Source: Amphibacillus sp052055485
GTDB lineage: Bacteria; Bacillota; Bacilli; Bacillales; Amphibacillaceae
DNA: 64,000 bases
Assembly: GCF_052055485.1 (NCBI RefSeq)
Contig: NZ_CP197171.1
Coordinates: forward strand, 3,100,001-3,164,000
Direction: 5' to 3'
Under the pieces are notes generated by a model that had not been told where the DNA came from, ran no database searches, and saw nothing but the letters and a program-made list of their open reading frames with translations. Positions 8,154 through 16,711 of this stretch are shown here, in pieces (within the stretch, counting starts at the first letter, position 1; each line of letters starts with the position of its first letter). The position numbers and the translations under genes are program-made.

Positions 8154-8921
8154 TCACTTACTTGTCAATTCCACTATAACTCCTTGATTATTTAATATTT
8201 CAATAAAATTATTTGGTGGCTCTTTATCTGTAATTAAAGTATCAACATCAGAAATTGACATTGCTTTATAGTGACTGGAATGATTAAATTTTTCATAATC
8301 GGCAAGTAGAAAGACTTGTTTGGCACGTTTAGATATGATTTTTTTGATATAAGCATCTTCTTGATCCGCAAAGTAGATGCCATCATTTAAAATTCCTGCA
8401 GATCCCAAGAAAGCTTTATCAAAATAAAGATCATTTAATTGTGAAGTCATTTCAGAGCCATAAAAAAATCGGTTTTTCTGATTAAAAGCTCCTCCCAACA
8501 AGTATAGTTGTATATTATCTTTCGTTGATAATATTTCCGCATTATCCAGTGAATGAGTATAGATAGTCGAATGGACTCTTAAGTTTTCACATAGGAACTT
8601 GATAGTTGTAGAGACATCAAGAAAACACAGCTCACCATCCGAAATATAGGTTGACCCAACTTTCCCTATCATAAGCTTTTGCATAGAACCAGTAGTTAAA
8701 CGATCTTTATAAGCCTTTACCTCCTCTTTAAAGTGAGGTAAGGCAATTCCACCATGAGTTCTTATGGCAGTGCCTTCCTCAACCAATTTGATAATATCTC
8801 TTCTGGCTGTATCTCTTGAAATATTAAGCATATTACAAATATCTTGATTTGAAGCTTGATGATGCATTTGGAGATGGTCCAGTATTTTTACTAAGCGTTC
8901 TTCTTGATAAATAAGAATCAC
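8154..8921 (-). CDS. DeoR/GlpR-family transcriptional regulator
   Basis: This 255-residue repressor has an N-terminal winged helix-turn-helix (EERLVKILDHL, then NISRDTARRDIIKL, about residues 8-45) and a C-terminal sugar-phosphate-sensing domain with a conserved GG near 129-130. Such proteins repress sugar-catabolic genes until a phosphorylated sugar binds. The open frame starts with GTG at 8921, but GGAAGG lies almost on top of it, so a rarer ATT start a few codons inside is possible. The HAD phosphatase follows in the same direction. Upstream are five phased AAGTG/AAGTA repeats that could be its own operator. Confidence 0.87.
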   Translation of the reverse strand: MILIYQEERLVKILDHLQMHHQASNQDICNMLNISRDTARRDIIKLVEEGTAIRTHGGIALPHFKEEVKAYKDRLTTGSMQKLMIGKVGSTYISDGELCFLDVSTTIKFLCENLRVHSTIYTHSLDNAEILSTKDNIQLYLLGGAFNQKNRFFYGSEMTSQLNDLYFDKAFLGSAGILNDGIYFADQEDAYIKKIISKRAKQVFLLADYEKFNHSSHYKAMSISDVDTLITDKEPPNNFIEILNNQGVIVELTSK

Positions 8922-8953
8922 CTTCCTTTACAAAACTTATTATACACAACTTC

Positions 8954-9010
8954 AAGTGTTTTTTTAAGTAATTATAAGTGACTAAATTATTTTTTAAGTA
9001 TATTTAAGTG
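8954..9010. promoter_or_regulatory. Phased AAGTR repeats, candidate DeoR operator
   Basis: AAGTG or AAGTA starts at 8954, 8966, 8976, 8996 and 9006. Four of the five sit on one 10-base register, i.e. one helix face, and several extend to TTWAAGTR. The array lies directly upstream of the DeoR-type gene. DeoR-family repressors often bind short direct repeats. Confidence 0.45.
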
Positions 9011-9506
9011 ATTTATGTAAGAACTAACATGTATTATTTTTCTAAGGCGGGATAGCATGAACTATCTTTTAGTAAAAATAGATTTTGTTTCAATATCAGT
9101 AGTAAGCTATCTTAAATATCCCTTTTACAATTCTAATTTACAATTCTAAATTTTTCTGCTAATCTATAGAGCATGCAAATATCAATATTATTGTCTTATT
9201 TTTGTGCTATAATAGTTATTTTGGAATAAGGATGAATGGGACAGATAGCTTAGTGTATGAAATATGAGGTGTAAATTTAGGGGAAATAAGAAGGCTTCGG
9301 TCTATTGACGTATGAACAATTGGTACACATGCTAAAAAATATCAATTCATCGCCTCTGATAGTATAATGGGACAGAAGTGAGTTATAATAAAGCAGAATT
9401 AGCTGTAGGAAAATGACAGAAATGATTTACTAGTTTGTCGAGTGAATAATTTTATATTTAGGTGTGTGAGCAAGAACAAAATGAAGATTTAATTATCAAT
9501 GAACGG
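9011..9506. other. Gene-poor stretch with a promoter-like box and degraded frames
   Basis: TGTGCTATAATAG near 9202-9214 is an extended -10 type promoter on the plus strand. Downstream are only broken frames: one reading TYEQLVHMLKN near 9310-9370, and one reading INERPLPLQWFNFLHVSKV that crosses the terminator at 9507. Either a small RNA or a decayed regulator gene would fit. Confidence 0.35.
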
Positions 9507-9535
9507 CCACTGCCCTTGCAGTGGTTTAATTTTTT
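9507..9535 (+). terminator. Intrinsic terminator
   Basis: CCACTGC-cctt-GCAGTGG is followed by TTTAATTTTTT. No intact plus-strand gene ends here, so it belongs to the promoter-like box at about 9205 or to a lost gene. Confidence 0.75.
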
Positions 9536-9786
9536 GCATGTTAGTAAAGTATAAAATTTCTGCTCAGAATATGTGAAGCTTTATTCTTTGATCGTGCAAG
9601 TATAATAAAAACTAACCCTTTCGCAGGATCTTCGACTAAGTTCTCTACTTCCTCGAAAATAAAGATCCATTCTCTTCGTGCGATGTATTGCTCCGAAGTT
9701 TCCCTTGTCCTATAGGAACGTTGAAGCCAGCACATCCATGTACTAGTGAGCGAAAGCGAGTTTTTTTAATAGAAGGAGGTCTTTTC
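9536..9786. other. Leader region of the ABC exporter operon
   Basis: No convincing gene is seen. A 64-codon minus-strand frame (9541-9735) has no ribosome site and no family. An AAGGAGGT site at 9773-9780 serves the ABC gene. Confidence 0.4.
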
Positions 9787-11562
9787 GTGTTATATGTTTG
9801 GAGTTATGTTAAAAGACATAAGAAATTATTAGTTTTAAATTTATTCGGAGCCATCTGTTTTGTGCTCGTAAACTTGGGTTTACCGACTATTTTGGCACTA
9901 ATTATCAATGATGTACTGGTAAGTCAAGACACAGGACAATTGTATTTCCTAGTTGCCATCATGGGTGTTATTATCGTTTTTGGCTTACTTGGAAATATTC
10001 TTTTAACTTATGCCTCTAGTCGTTTGACCAATGAAACAACGAGAGATATTCGCAATGAGTTATATGATAAAATTGGTGATTTTTCTCATGAAGAATATGA
10101 AAAAATTGGTGTTTCTTCGTTAGTTACTCGAATTACAAACGACGCATTCGTTATCTTACAGTTTGTAGAAATGGTGCTCAGAATCGGATTTAATACACCA
10201 TTGATGTTTATCGGAAGTATTGTCTTGATTGTTCAAACAAGCCCATCCTTGTCATGGATTTTAGCTGCGGCACTACCTGTTATTTTCCTTGTTATTTATT
10301 GGATTGCTAAACGTTCAGGTCCATTATCTGATAAAATGCAAAAATTACTAGATAAATTAAATACTTACTCAAGAGAGAATCTAACAGGTTTGCGTGTTAT
10401 TCGTGCTTTTTCTCGTGAAAAGTATCAAGAAGAAAAATTCTCGGTAGCCAATAAGAATTATGCGGACACGGCACAATCCTTACACAAATTAATGGGATCA
10501 GCTATGCCTATTTTCTTTCACATTATGGCTGTCGTTATTACACTTATTTTTATATTTTCACTAGACCCAATTGGCGCTGGCGAAATGCAAGTGGGGACGT
10601 TGGTTGCTTTTGTTGAATATGCTTTTCATGCACTATTTTCAGTTTTGATGTTTTCACAAATATTTATGATGTATCCACGGGCAAATGTTTCGGCGAAACG
10701 ATTGAAAGAAGTCAATGATATACCCATTTCAATTACGAGTAAACCAGATGGAGTGACTGAAACAGAAACGCATGGTTATATTGAATTTAACGAAGTATCT
10801 TTTGCTTATCCTGGTGAAACAGAAAACCCTGTGCTTCATGATATTAGTTTTAAAGCAAAACCAGGTGAAACAATTGCATTTATTGGCAGTACCGGAAGTG
10901 GAAAGTCTACATTAGTGCAATTAATTCCCCGATTTTTTGATGTGACATTTGGGCGTATTATCATTGATGGTGTTGATGTACGTGATTATGATTTAGATAC
11001 TTTAAGGGGCAAAATTGGTTTTATTCCGCAACGCGCCTTACTTTTCACCGGAACAGTCGGTGAGAACTTACGGTTTGGAAAAGATGACGCAACAGATATT
11101 GAGTTAGATAAAGCATCTGATGTCGCACAAGCACGTGATTTTATTGAGCATATGGATAAAAAATATTTTTCTTATTTGAGTGAAGGTGGCAGTAACTTAT
11201 CTGGTGGACAAAAACAACGTCTATCGATTGCAAGAGCGATTGTAAAACAACCAGATATTTACGTATTTGATGATAGTTTTTCTGCATTAGATTATAAAAC
11301 AGATGCCGAAGTGAGACGTCGCTTAAAAGAGATAACAGGTGAGTCTACAGTGATTATCGTAGCTCAGCGTATTTCAAGTATTAGAAACGCTGATCAAATT
11401 ATTGTCCTAGAAGAAGGGGAAATTAAAGGACGCGGAACCCATGATGAATTAATGGAAACAAGTAAGATTTATCAAGCGATTGCGAAGTCACAATTAAAAG
11501 AGGAACAGGAGGAGGATTTCGATGAATTACGAAACAGCACAGAACAATCAATCGATCATTGA
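9787..11562 (+). CDS. ABC exporter half-transporter with degenerate ATP site (subunit 1)
   Basis: This multidrug-type exporter subunit has a six-helix transmembrane domain (about 1-310) and an ATPase domain. I start it at GTG 9787, 7 bases after AAGGAGG, giving 591 residues. It has Walker A GSTGSGKST (367-375) and a canonical LSGGQ signature. The catalytic glutamate after Walker B is Asp496 (VFDDSFSALD), and the switch histidine is Gln527 (VAQRISS). These are the marks of the degenerate half of a heterodimeric exporter such as TM287/288 or BmrCD. Its stop overlaps the start of the partner gene by 41 bases, which implies coupled translation. Confidence 0.92.
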   Translation: MLYVWSYVKRHKKLLVLNLFGAICFVLVNLGLPTILALIINDVLVSQDTGQLYFLVAIMGVIIVFGLLGNILLTYASSRLTNETTRDIRNELYDKIGDFSHEEYEKIGVSSLVTRITNDAFVILQFVEMVLRIGFNTPLMFIGSIVLIVQTSPSLSWILAAALPVIFLVIYWIAKRSGPLSDKMQKLLDKLNTYSRENLTGLRVIRAFSREKYQEEKFSVANKNYADTAQSLHKLMGSAMPIFFHIMAVVITLIFIFSLDPIGAGEMQVGTLVAFVEYAFHALFSVLMFSQIFMMYPRANVSAKRLKEVNDIPISITSKPDGVTETETHGYIEFNEVSFAYPGETENPVLHDISFKAKPGETIAFIGSTGSGKSTLVQLIPRFFDVTFGRIIIDGVDVRDYDLDTLRGKIGFIPQRALLFTGTVGENLRFGKDDATDIELDKASDVAQARDFIEHMDKKYFSYLSEGGSNLSGGQKQRLSIARAIVKQPDIYVFDDSFSALDYKTDAEVRRRLKEITGESTVIIVAQRISSIRNADQIIVLEEGEIKGRGTHDELMETSKIYQAIAKSQLKEEQEEDFDELRNSTEQSIDH

Positions 11563-13312
11563 AAGTTTTAAGCGTATTTGGACTTACTTGAAAAATTATA
11601 AAGGACGCTTATTTACTTCTCTTTTCCTAGTTTTTATACAAGTCATTACAAACGTACTTGAACCCTTTATTTTTGGTTTAATCATTACTGAAGTCTCTGC
11701 TAATGTTTTAGACATGATCAATGGAGTATCAGGTGCTGGAATAAATTATTCATATATTTACATGATAATTGCTATTTATTTTGTTCGAGGACTCATTAAT
11801 CAGGCCTCAGCTTTTGGATCGAATTATTTTATAACAGAAGCTGTTCAAAGCATGACTTTTGATATACGAACAGATATTACAAATAAAATGAACCGTTTAC
11901 CGATTTCATATTTTGATGGACATCAATTTGGTAACATTTTAAATCGAATTACAAATGATGTTGATAATATTGCCAATGCCTTTCAAGTTTCTTTACTGCA
12001 AGTATTCAATGCAATCTTACAATTAATATTTGTTATTGTCATGATGTTGTGGATTCAATGGCAATTTGCGTTAATTATGCTTGTTGTGATTCCTGTATCA
12101 AGTTTTATTGCTAAATTCATTATCGGAAAATCGCAAACTCACTTTAAACAACAAGCGGATGTGTTAGGACGAATGAATGGCTTTGTCCAAGAAAATTTGA
12201 CTGGATTTAACGAAATCAAGTTGTATGGTCGCGAACATCACTCAAGTGAAGAATTTCGTGCGATAACAGCAAAATTAACTGATGTTGGTTTTAAAGCAAG
12301 CTTTACATCCGGGTTAATTCGACCCCTTATTACCTTTGTAGCACATAGTGCCTATGTTATGATTGCGTTATTTGGTGGACTTTTAACTTTTACAGGTCGA
12401 ATGACAATTGGTAACTTACAAGCTTTTACACAATATGTCTGGCAAGTCAATCAACCCATGCAAATGTTGTCTCAACTTTCTGGTTTAATTCAAAGTGCAG
12501 CAGCTGCGATTAATCGTGTCTATGAATTACTTGATGAGGAAGTGGAAACTCGAGAGCATTCACAAACATTGGCTGAACCAGTCACTGGAGCAGTATCTTT
12601 TAATAATGTATCTTTCAGTTATAATCCTGAAAGACCACTAATTCAAGATTTTGATGTTGATGTAACACCAGGTGAAACCATCGCCATTGTTGGTCCAACC
12701 GGCGCTGGAAAAACAACAATGATTAATTTGCTGATGCGATTTTATGATGTTGATAAAGGGAAAATTACCATCGATGGAATAGATATTCAGTCCTTACCTC
12801 GCCAGCAATATCGTTCACAATTTGGTATGGTTTTACAAGATACATGGCTCTTTGGCGGAACAATAAAAGAGAATCTTCGATTTGGAAACTTAGCAGCTAC
12901 AGATGAAGAAATTATTGAAGCTGCAAAAGTTACCAACGTAGATCACTTCATTCGAACATTACCGGGTGGATATGATATGCCGCTCAACCAAGAGTCTTCA
13001 AACATTTCTCAAGGTCAGAAACAACTGCTAACCATTGCTCGTGCATTATTATCTGATCCGAAAATTTTAATTTTAGATGAAGCAACTAGTTCTGTCGACA
13101 CACGATTAGAAATTTTAATTCAAAAAGCGATGGATCGATTAATGGAAGGGCGAACAAGTTTTGTCATTGCTCACCGCTTATCGACTATCCAAGACGCTAA
13201 TCGAATATTAGTGATGAATAATGGTCAAATTGTTGAACAAGGAAGTCATGGAGAATTACTTGAAAAGGGTGGTTTCTACAGTCAACTTTACCAAAGCCAA
13301 TTTACTGAATAA
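11522..13312 (+). CDS. ABC exporter half-transporter with canonical Walker motifs (subunit 2)
   Basis: This 596-residue partner has six transmembrane helices (about 1-330) followed by an ATPase domain with Walker A GPTGAGKTT (391-399), Walker B LILDEATSSVD with catalytic Glu520, and switch His551 (IAHRLST). Its signature is the degenerate ISQGQ instead of LSGGQ. Combined with subunit 1, one composite site pairs its good Walker motifs with a good LSGGQ, and the other pairs degenerate Walker B with degenerate signature. GAGGAGG precedes the ATG, which lies inside the end of subunit 1. The exported substrate is not evident; drugs or lipids are usual for the family. Confidence 0.93.
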   Translation: MNYETAQNNQSIIESFKRIWTYLKNYKGRLFTSLFLVFIQVITNVLEPFIFGLIITEVSANVLDMINGVSGAGINYSYIYMIIAIYFVRGLINQASAFGSNYFITEAVQSMTFDIRTDITNKMNRLPISYFDGHQFGNILNRITNDVDNIANAFQVSLLQVFNAILQLIFVIVMMLWIQWQFALIMLVVIPVSSFIAKFIIGKSQTHFKQQADVLGRMNGFVQENLTGFNEIKLYGREHHSSEEFRAITAKLTDVGFKASFTSGLIRPLITFVAHSAYVMIALFGGLLTFTGRMTIGNLQAFTQYVWQVNQPMQMLSQLSGLIQSAAAAINRVYELLDEEVETREHSQTLAEPVTGAVSFNNVSFSYNPERPLIQDFDVDVTPGETIAIVGPTGAGKTTMINLLMRFYDVDKGKITIDGIDIQSLPRQQYRSQFGMVLQDTWLFGGTIKENLRFGNLAATDEEIIEAAKVTNVDHFIRTLPGGYDMPLNQESSNISQGQKQLLTIARALLSDPKILILDEATSSVDTRLEILIQKAMDRLMEGRTSFVIAHRLSTIQDANRILVMNNGQIVEQGSHGELLEKGGFYSQLYQSQFTE

Positions 13313-13432
13313 GAGTAAATTCTCTAATATTTTTAAATAAGTAAATAGATATAAGATATTTTTCTGAATTAATGATATATGATATACACCTTAACGTTAT
13401 TTAGAAAAATATTATTGAAAAGAATTAAATCA

Positions 13433-14150
13433 AAACCACCAGTGTGAACTGGTGGTTTGCTCTGCGGCTGAAAGCCTCTGTTACCGGCCTCGGCCTAAAA
13501 GGCCCACTGAATGGGTTTCCCTTTTGCACCACACTTACTCACTGATTCTAAAAGAATCCCTTATTTCTTTTTATTCCCGGTAAATGGATCAAGTTCTTCA
13601 AATAATGTTAATTGATCGCTCATGTAATCATCTTTAAGCTGATTTCTTATATATTCTTGAATTTGATTTTTATTTCGCCCCACTGTATCTACAAAGTAAC
13701 CCCGACACCAGAATTTGCGGTTACCCTATCTATACTTTAAATTCGCGTGTCGATCGAAAATCATTAAACTACTTTTTCCTTTTAAATATCCCATAAATTG
13801 AGATACACTTAATTTGGACGGAATACTGACTAGCATATGAATATGATCTTTACATGCATTTGCCTCGTGTATTTCAACTCCTTTTCTCTCACAGAGTTCT
13901 CTTATTATTTCTCCAATGCTTCTTTTATATTTTCCATAGATAATTTGCCTTCTATATTTTGGGGCGAAAACAATATGATACTTACATCTCCACTGCGTAT
14001 GTGCTAAACTACTCTTGTCCTGCATAGGACATGCCTCCTTCTTTGGTGAGATTGGGTGGTCGGGAAACCAACCTTATCTTACCATGAAGAGAGGCTTTTT
14101 GACCCCACGCTAGAAGCTCTATGGAACCCCCGGCATAGCCAGGGGTTTTC
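13433..14150 (-). mobile_element. IS200-family element with a broken transposase
   Basis: The element is bounded by a perfect hairpin at 13433-13458 (AAACCACCAGT...ACTGGTGGTTT) on the right-end side and one at 14125-14147 (AACCCC-CGGC...GCC-AGGGGTT) on the left-end side in tnpA sense. It carries one gene on the minus strand. No target duplication is expected for the family. The borders are inferred from the hairpins. Confidence 0.75.
13561..14025 (-). pseudogene. tnpA: IS200-type HUH transposase TnpA with an internal stop
   Basis: The frame from ATG 14025 has the HUH motif in CKDHIHMLVSIP and the usual IS200 start (WRCKYHIVFAPKYRR). It meets a TAG at about 13726-13728, after LKYR. Reading through gives GNRKFWCRGYFVDTVGRN and continues in frame to a TAA at 13561-13563. 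Relatives usually have a tyrosine codon where the TAG stands, so one base change explains it. The catalytic tyrosine (RGYFVDTVG) lies after the stop, so the truncated product cannot transpose. Confidence 0.85.
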
Positions 14151-14162
14151 AAAGACCATAAA

Positions 14163-14211
14163 AAACGAGACATGTCATAAGTCAAATGACATGTCTCGTT
14201 TAGTTTTTTAT
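14163..14211. terminator. Strong terminator hairpin next to repeat copy B
   Basis: A perfect 16-bp stem (14163-14178 with 14186-14201, core AAACGAGACATGTCAT) has a 7-base loop and is followed by a T-rich run. It lies between the IS200 element and the 3' end of repeat copy B. Confidence 0.8.
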
Positions 14212-14214
14212 TCT

Positions 14215-14444
14215 TTATCACAGATAACCCTCGGGGCAACACGATGTTGGTCACACAAGCGTTTTCGCAGGACGCGAAGACGTTAGCTTGTGTTCCTTAA
14301 TAATCAGTGGGAGCTAGGGGAACGCAGATTAAAACCGTCACCTCTTGTGACAACATTTGGGGTTGCGGTTACTCACCCCATCGAAAGGACTTGCATGACC
14401 TACATCTTGTAGGCCCAACTCCCACTAATTGAAGTTTCGTTTTA
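14215..14444 (-). repeat. Dispersed structured repeat, copy B
   Basis: Read on the minus strand it starts TAAAACGAAACTTCAATTAG and ends GTTATCTGTGATAA. It contains GTGGGAGTTGGGCC near one end and AGCTCCCACTGATT further in. These pair over about 110 bases as AATYAGTGGGAG with CTCCCACTGATT. A GGCCTAC-AAGAT-GTAGGTC hairpin follows the first arm. Its order of modules matches copy C at 59062-59419. Confidence 0.88.
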
Positions 14445-14615
14445 TGATAGTATTTATTTTCTTGCTGATTCCGATAGTTTTTATAATATTTACAATAGAT
14501 GGTGGGGGATCGTCTTTCTCGATAAATAGATTCTTCTTTACTTCCATAAACTTTTTTCGACATCATATTTTTGTTTGCTTCTTAAGCAAAAAGTTCACTC
14601 ATGCACTTATATAAG

Positions 14616-14644
14616 TTGACTGTCAAAAAAATATGTGATAATAT
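14616..14644 (+). promoter_or_regulatory. Sigma-A type promoter
   Basis: TTGACT (14616-14621), a 17-base spacer and TAATAT (14639-14644). A perfect palindromic operator starts 5 bases downstream, so a bound repressor would cover the transcription start. Confidence 0.7.
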
Positions 14645-14648
14645 TTTA

Positions 14649-14660
14649 GAACGAACGTTC
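14649..14660. promoter_or_regulatory. Palindromic operator 1 (GAACGAACGTTC)
   Basis: GAACGAACGTTC lies within TATTTTAGAACGAACGTTCA. Palindromes of the GAACG-CGTTC type are typical targets of TetR-family repressors. A near-identical copy lies exactly 180 bases downstream. Confidence 0.6.
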
Positions 14661-14828
14661 AATTATATAATGAAAAAGATATTAATTTTGTGGAACAAAT
14701 AATAGGTGGAATCTTTTTTGATAAGCATAAAGTTTATCCAAACTTTTAAGTCAAAAGTCATCTAATCATCTGAGCGCTTATTTGAGATAAATATTAACAA
14801 ATAGGGGTTATTTTTTTGATTTATTTTA

Positions 14829-14840
14829 GAACGATCGTTC
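14829..14840. promoter_or_regulatory. Palindromic operator 2 (GAACGATCGTTC)
   Basis: A perfect 12-base palindrome in the context TATTTTAGAACGATCGTTCA, sharing the flank TATTTTA with operator 1. It lies between the promoter and the sigma-factor start. Confidence 0.6.
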
Positions 14841-15032
14841 ATTTTTAGTCGTATATCTACAAAGCTTATGAAAAAGGTAAAAATTATCACTGATTCGGAT
14901 TCTTATTTAGGGGATATTAGTTCTTCTTTCAAAAGAAAAAGAGCACGTATTCTCACCAGTTGGAAAAGGAAAATACAGAATAGAACCCAAGATAATAGGC
15001 GTAGTTCTAAAAATTTCGGGGGAGGGGAACGT

Positions 15033-16118
15033 ATGGTTAAGCAAAAATCTTTGCAATTTGAAACATCAGTATTAACTCTGGAACAAACAAAAGAAAAATT
15101 AGTTGAAATGGGCAGACAACAAGGTGTACTCATTCATGAAGAAGTTTCTAATGCGTTATCTTATTTTGATATGAAATCTGAGCAAATAGATGAATTCTTT
15201 AAATATCTTGAAGATCAAAATATCGATGTCATAGATGAAATTGAGGGAGTTAATTTAAATGATCACAGCGTTCCTTTAGAGATTAACATCAATGATTCTG
15301 TTCATATGTATCTACGAGAAATCGGAAAAGTAGATTTATTATCTGCTGAAGAAGAAGTCGAATTAGCTATTCGTATTGAAGAAGGGAACATGGAAGCAAA
15401 GCAAAAATTCATTGAGGCTAATCTTCGTCTTGTAGTGAGTATTGCCAAACACTATGTAGGACGAGGAATGCTTCTTTTGGATTTAATTCAAGAAGGAAAT
15501 ATGGGATTATTCAAAGCCGTTGAAAAATTTGACTACCGAAAAGGATTTAAATTCAGCACCTATGCAACATGGTGGATTAAACAGGCGATTACACGCTCAG
15601 TTGCTGATCAAGCGCGTACTATTAGAATTCCAGTACACATGACTGAAACAATCAATAAGTTAGTTCGGGTTCAACGTTCTTTATTGCAAGATTTAGGTCG
15701 TGAGCCAACGCCAGAAGAAATTGGGGAGAAAATGAATTTAAATCCTAATAAAGTGAGGAATATAATGGGAATTGATCAAGAAACCATGTCACTGGAAACG
15801 CCAATTGGAGAGAAAAAAACTTCATATTTAGGCGATTTAATTGAAGATGAAAATACAGTATCTCCTTCTGATTATACAGCTAATCAATTTTTAAAAAAGC
15901 AATTAGAGGAAGTACTAAGTACACTCACTATTCGTGAAAATAATGTTCTTCGTCTGCGGTTTGGTCTAGATGACGGAAAAACCAGAACACTAGAAGAACT
16001 TAGAAAAATTTTTGGTGTAACCAGAGAACGTGTCCGTCAAATCGAGGCAAAAGCACTACGCAAATTAAGTCAACCAAGATACAGTAAAAAACTAAAAGAT
16101 TTTCTTGAAACTGATTAA
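15033..16118 (+). CDS. RpoD/SigA-like sigma-70 factor (second-copy type)
   Basis: This primary-type sigma factor has 361 residues from ATG 15033, which follows GGGGGAGGGG. An upstream in-frame ATG at 14868 lacks a ribosome site. It has region 1.2 (VHMYLREIGKVDLLSAEEEVE), region 2 (LIQEGNMGLFKAVEKFDYRK and FSTYATWWIKQAI), region 3 (RTIRIPVHMTETINKL) and region 4 with VTRERVRQIEAKALRKL. Compared with Bacillus SigA as I recall it, many positions differ (for example YLREIGKV, SVADQARTIR, LEELRKIFGV). It is not next to dnaG and sits behind operators, so it is probably an extra, regulated sigma factor rather than the housekeeping one. Confidence 0.85.
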   Translation: MVKQKSLQFETSVLTLEQTKEKLVEMGRQQGVLIHEEVSNALSYFDMKSEQIDEFFKYLEDQNIDVIDEIEGVNLNDHSVPLEININDSVHMYLREIGKVDLLSAEEEVELAIRIEEGNMEAKQKFIEANLRLVVSIAKHYVGRGMLLLDLIQEGNMGLFKAVEKFDYRKGFKFSTYATWWIKQAITRSVADQARTIRIPVHMTETINKLVRVQRSLLQDLGREPTPEEIGEKMNLNPNKVRNIMGIDQETMSLETPIGEKKTSYLGDLIEDENTVSPSDYTANQFLKKQLEEVLSTLTIRENNVLRLRFGLDDGKTRTLEELRKIFGVTRERVRQIEAKALRKLSQPRYSKKLKDFLETD

Positions 16119-16711
16119 TTGAAATTAAAAGATAAAAGGGTTGAATCTGATACGGTTATTAATTTAACAGAAATGATGAATGAGGATCAAATTATTTCAA
16201 CACTGCGTCTTTTATTCACCTGACCATTGTTATTTACTGATGATATTCGTGATTATGACTATAAAAAAATAAATAGAAATGAAGGGGATAGACAGGATTT
16301 CTCCTTTTTAAATGAGAGAGGTATGGTTTAAAGATCATTGTTATGATCCAACTACACAAATTAGTTGGTACAGTCCTGATTTCTGAATGATAGGAGCAAG
16401 AATTTTTTGAGTTACCTAGTAGTGACCCTTGAATTACTCCAATCTTAGGAGAAACCATTGGAAAGCTAGAAAAGAAAATATAAAGCGTTAAGCTAGTTGC
16501 TGTTGATAATCGAATGATTACCGAATCATGCTTTTTGCATTCATTTCCACATGTTTCACATATTGTAGCACAAAGCGAAGCTAATTCAGATTTAATCTAA
16601 TTGCTGATTAAATTTAAAAGCATTATAATTCTTTCTAAAAAATAATTCGTAAATCTTACAGTAATTTTCATCATATGTTACAATTTCTACAAATTGAGGA
16701 GGGATGAAGTC
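16119..16711. other. Decayed stretch after the sigma factor
   Basis: Broken plus-strand frames occur, for instance LTEMMNEDQIISTLRLLFT ending near 16222 and WFKDHCYDPTTQISWYSPDF ending near 16386. None has an intact start. They probably represent one or two lost genes of unknown type. GAGGAGGG at the end serves the next gene. Confidence 0.4.

Larger units (their letters stand above)
14445..15032 (+). other. Regulatory region before the sigma factor, with a possible gene remnant
   Basis: A promoter and two palindromic operators lie here. Between them, a short frame around 14670-14746 reads INFVEQIIGGIFFDKHKVYP and then stops. It could be the tail of a lost regulator gene. No complete regulator is present. 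Confidence 0.5.

Noticed and set aside
9541..9735. A 64-codon frame on the minus strand upstream of the ABC genes
   Set aside because: It has no ribosome site, matches no family and overlaps the leader region of the exporter operon.
14009..14286. Frames on both strands across the IS200 left end and repeat copy B
   Set aside because: They cross the element hairpin, a terminator and the repeat, have no start signals, and are explained by these structures.
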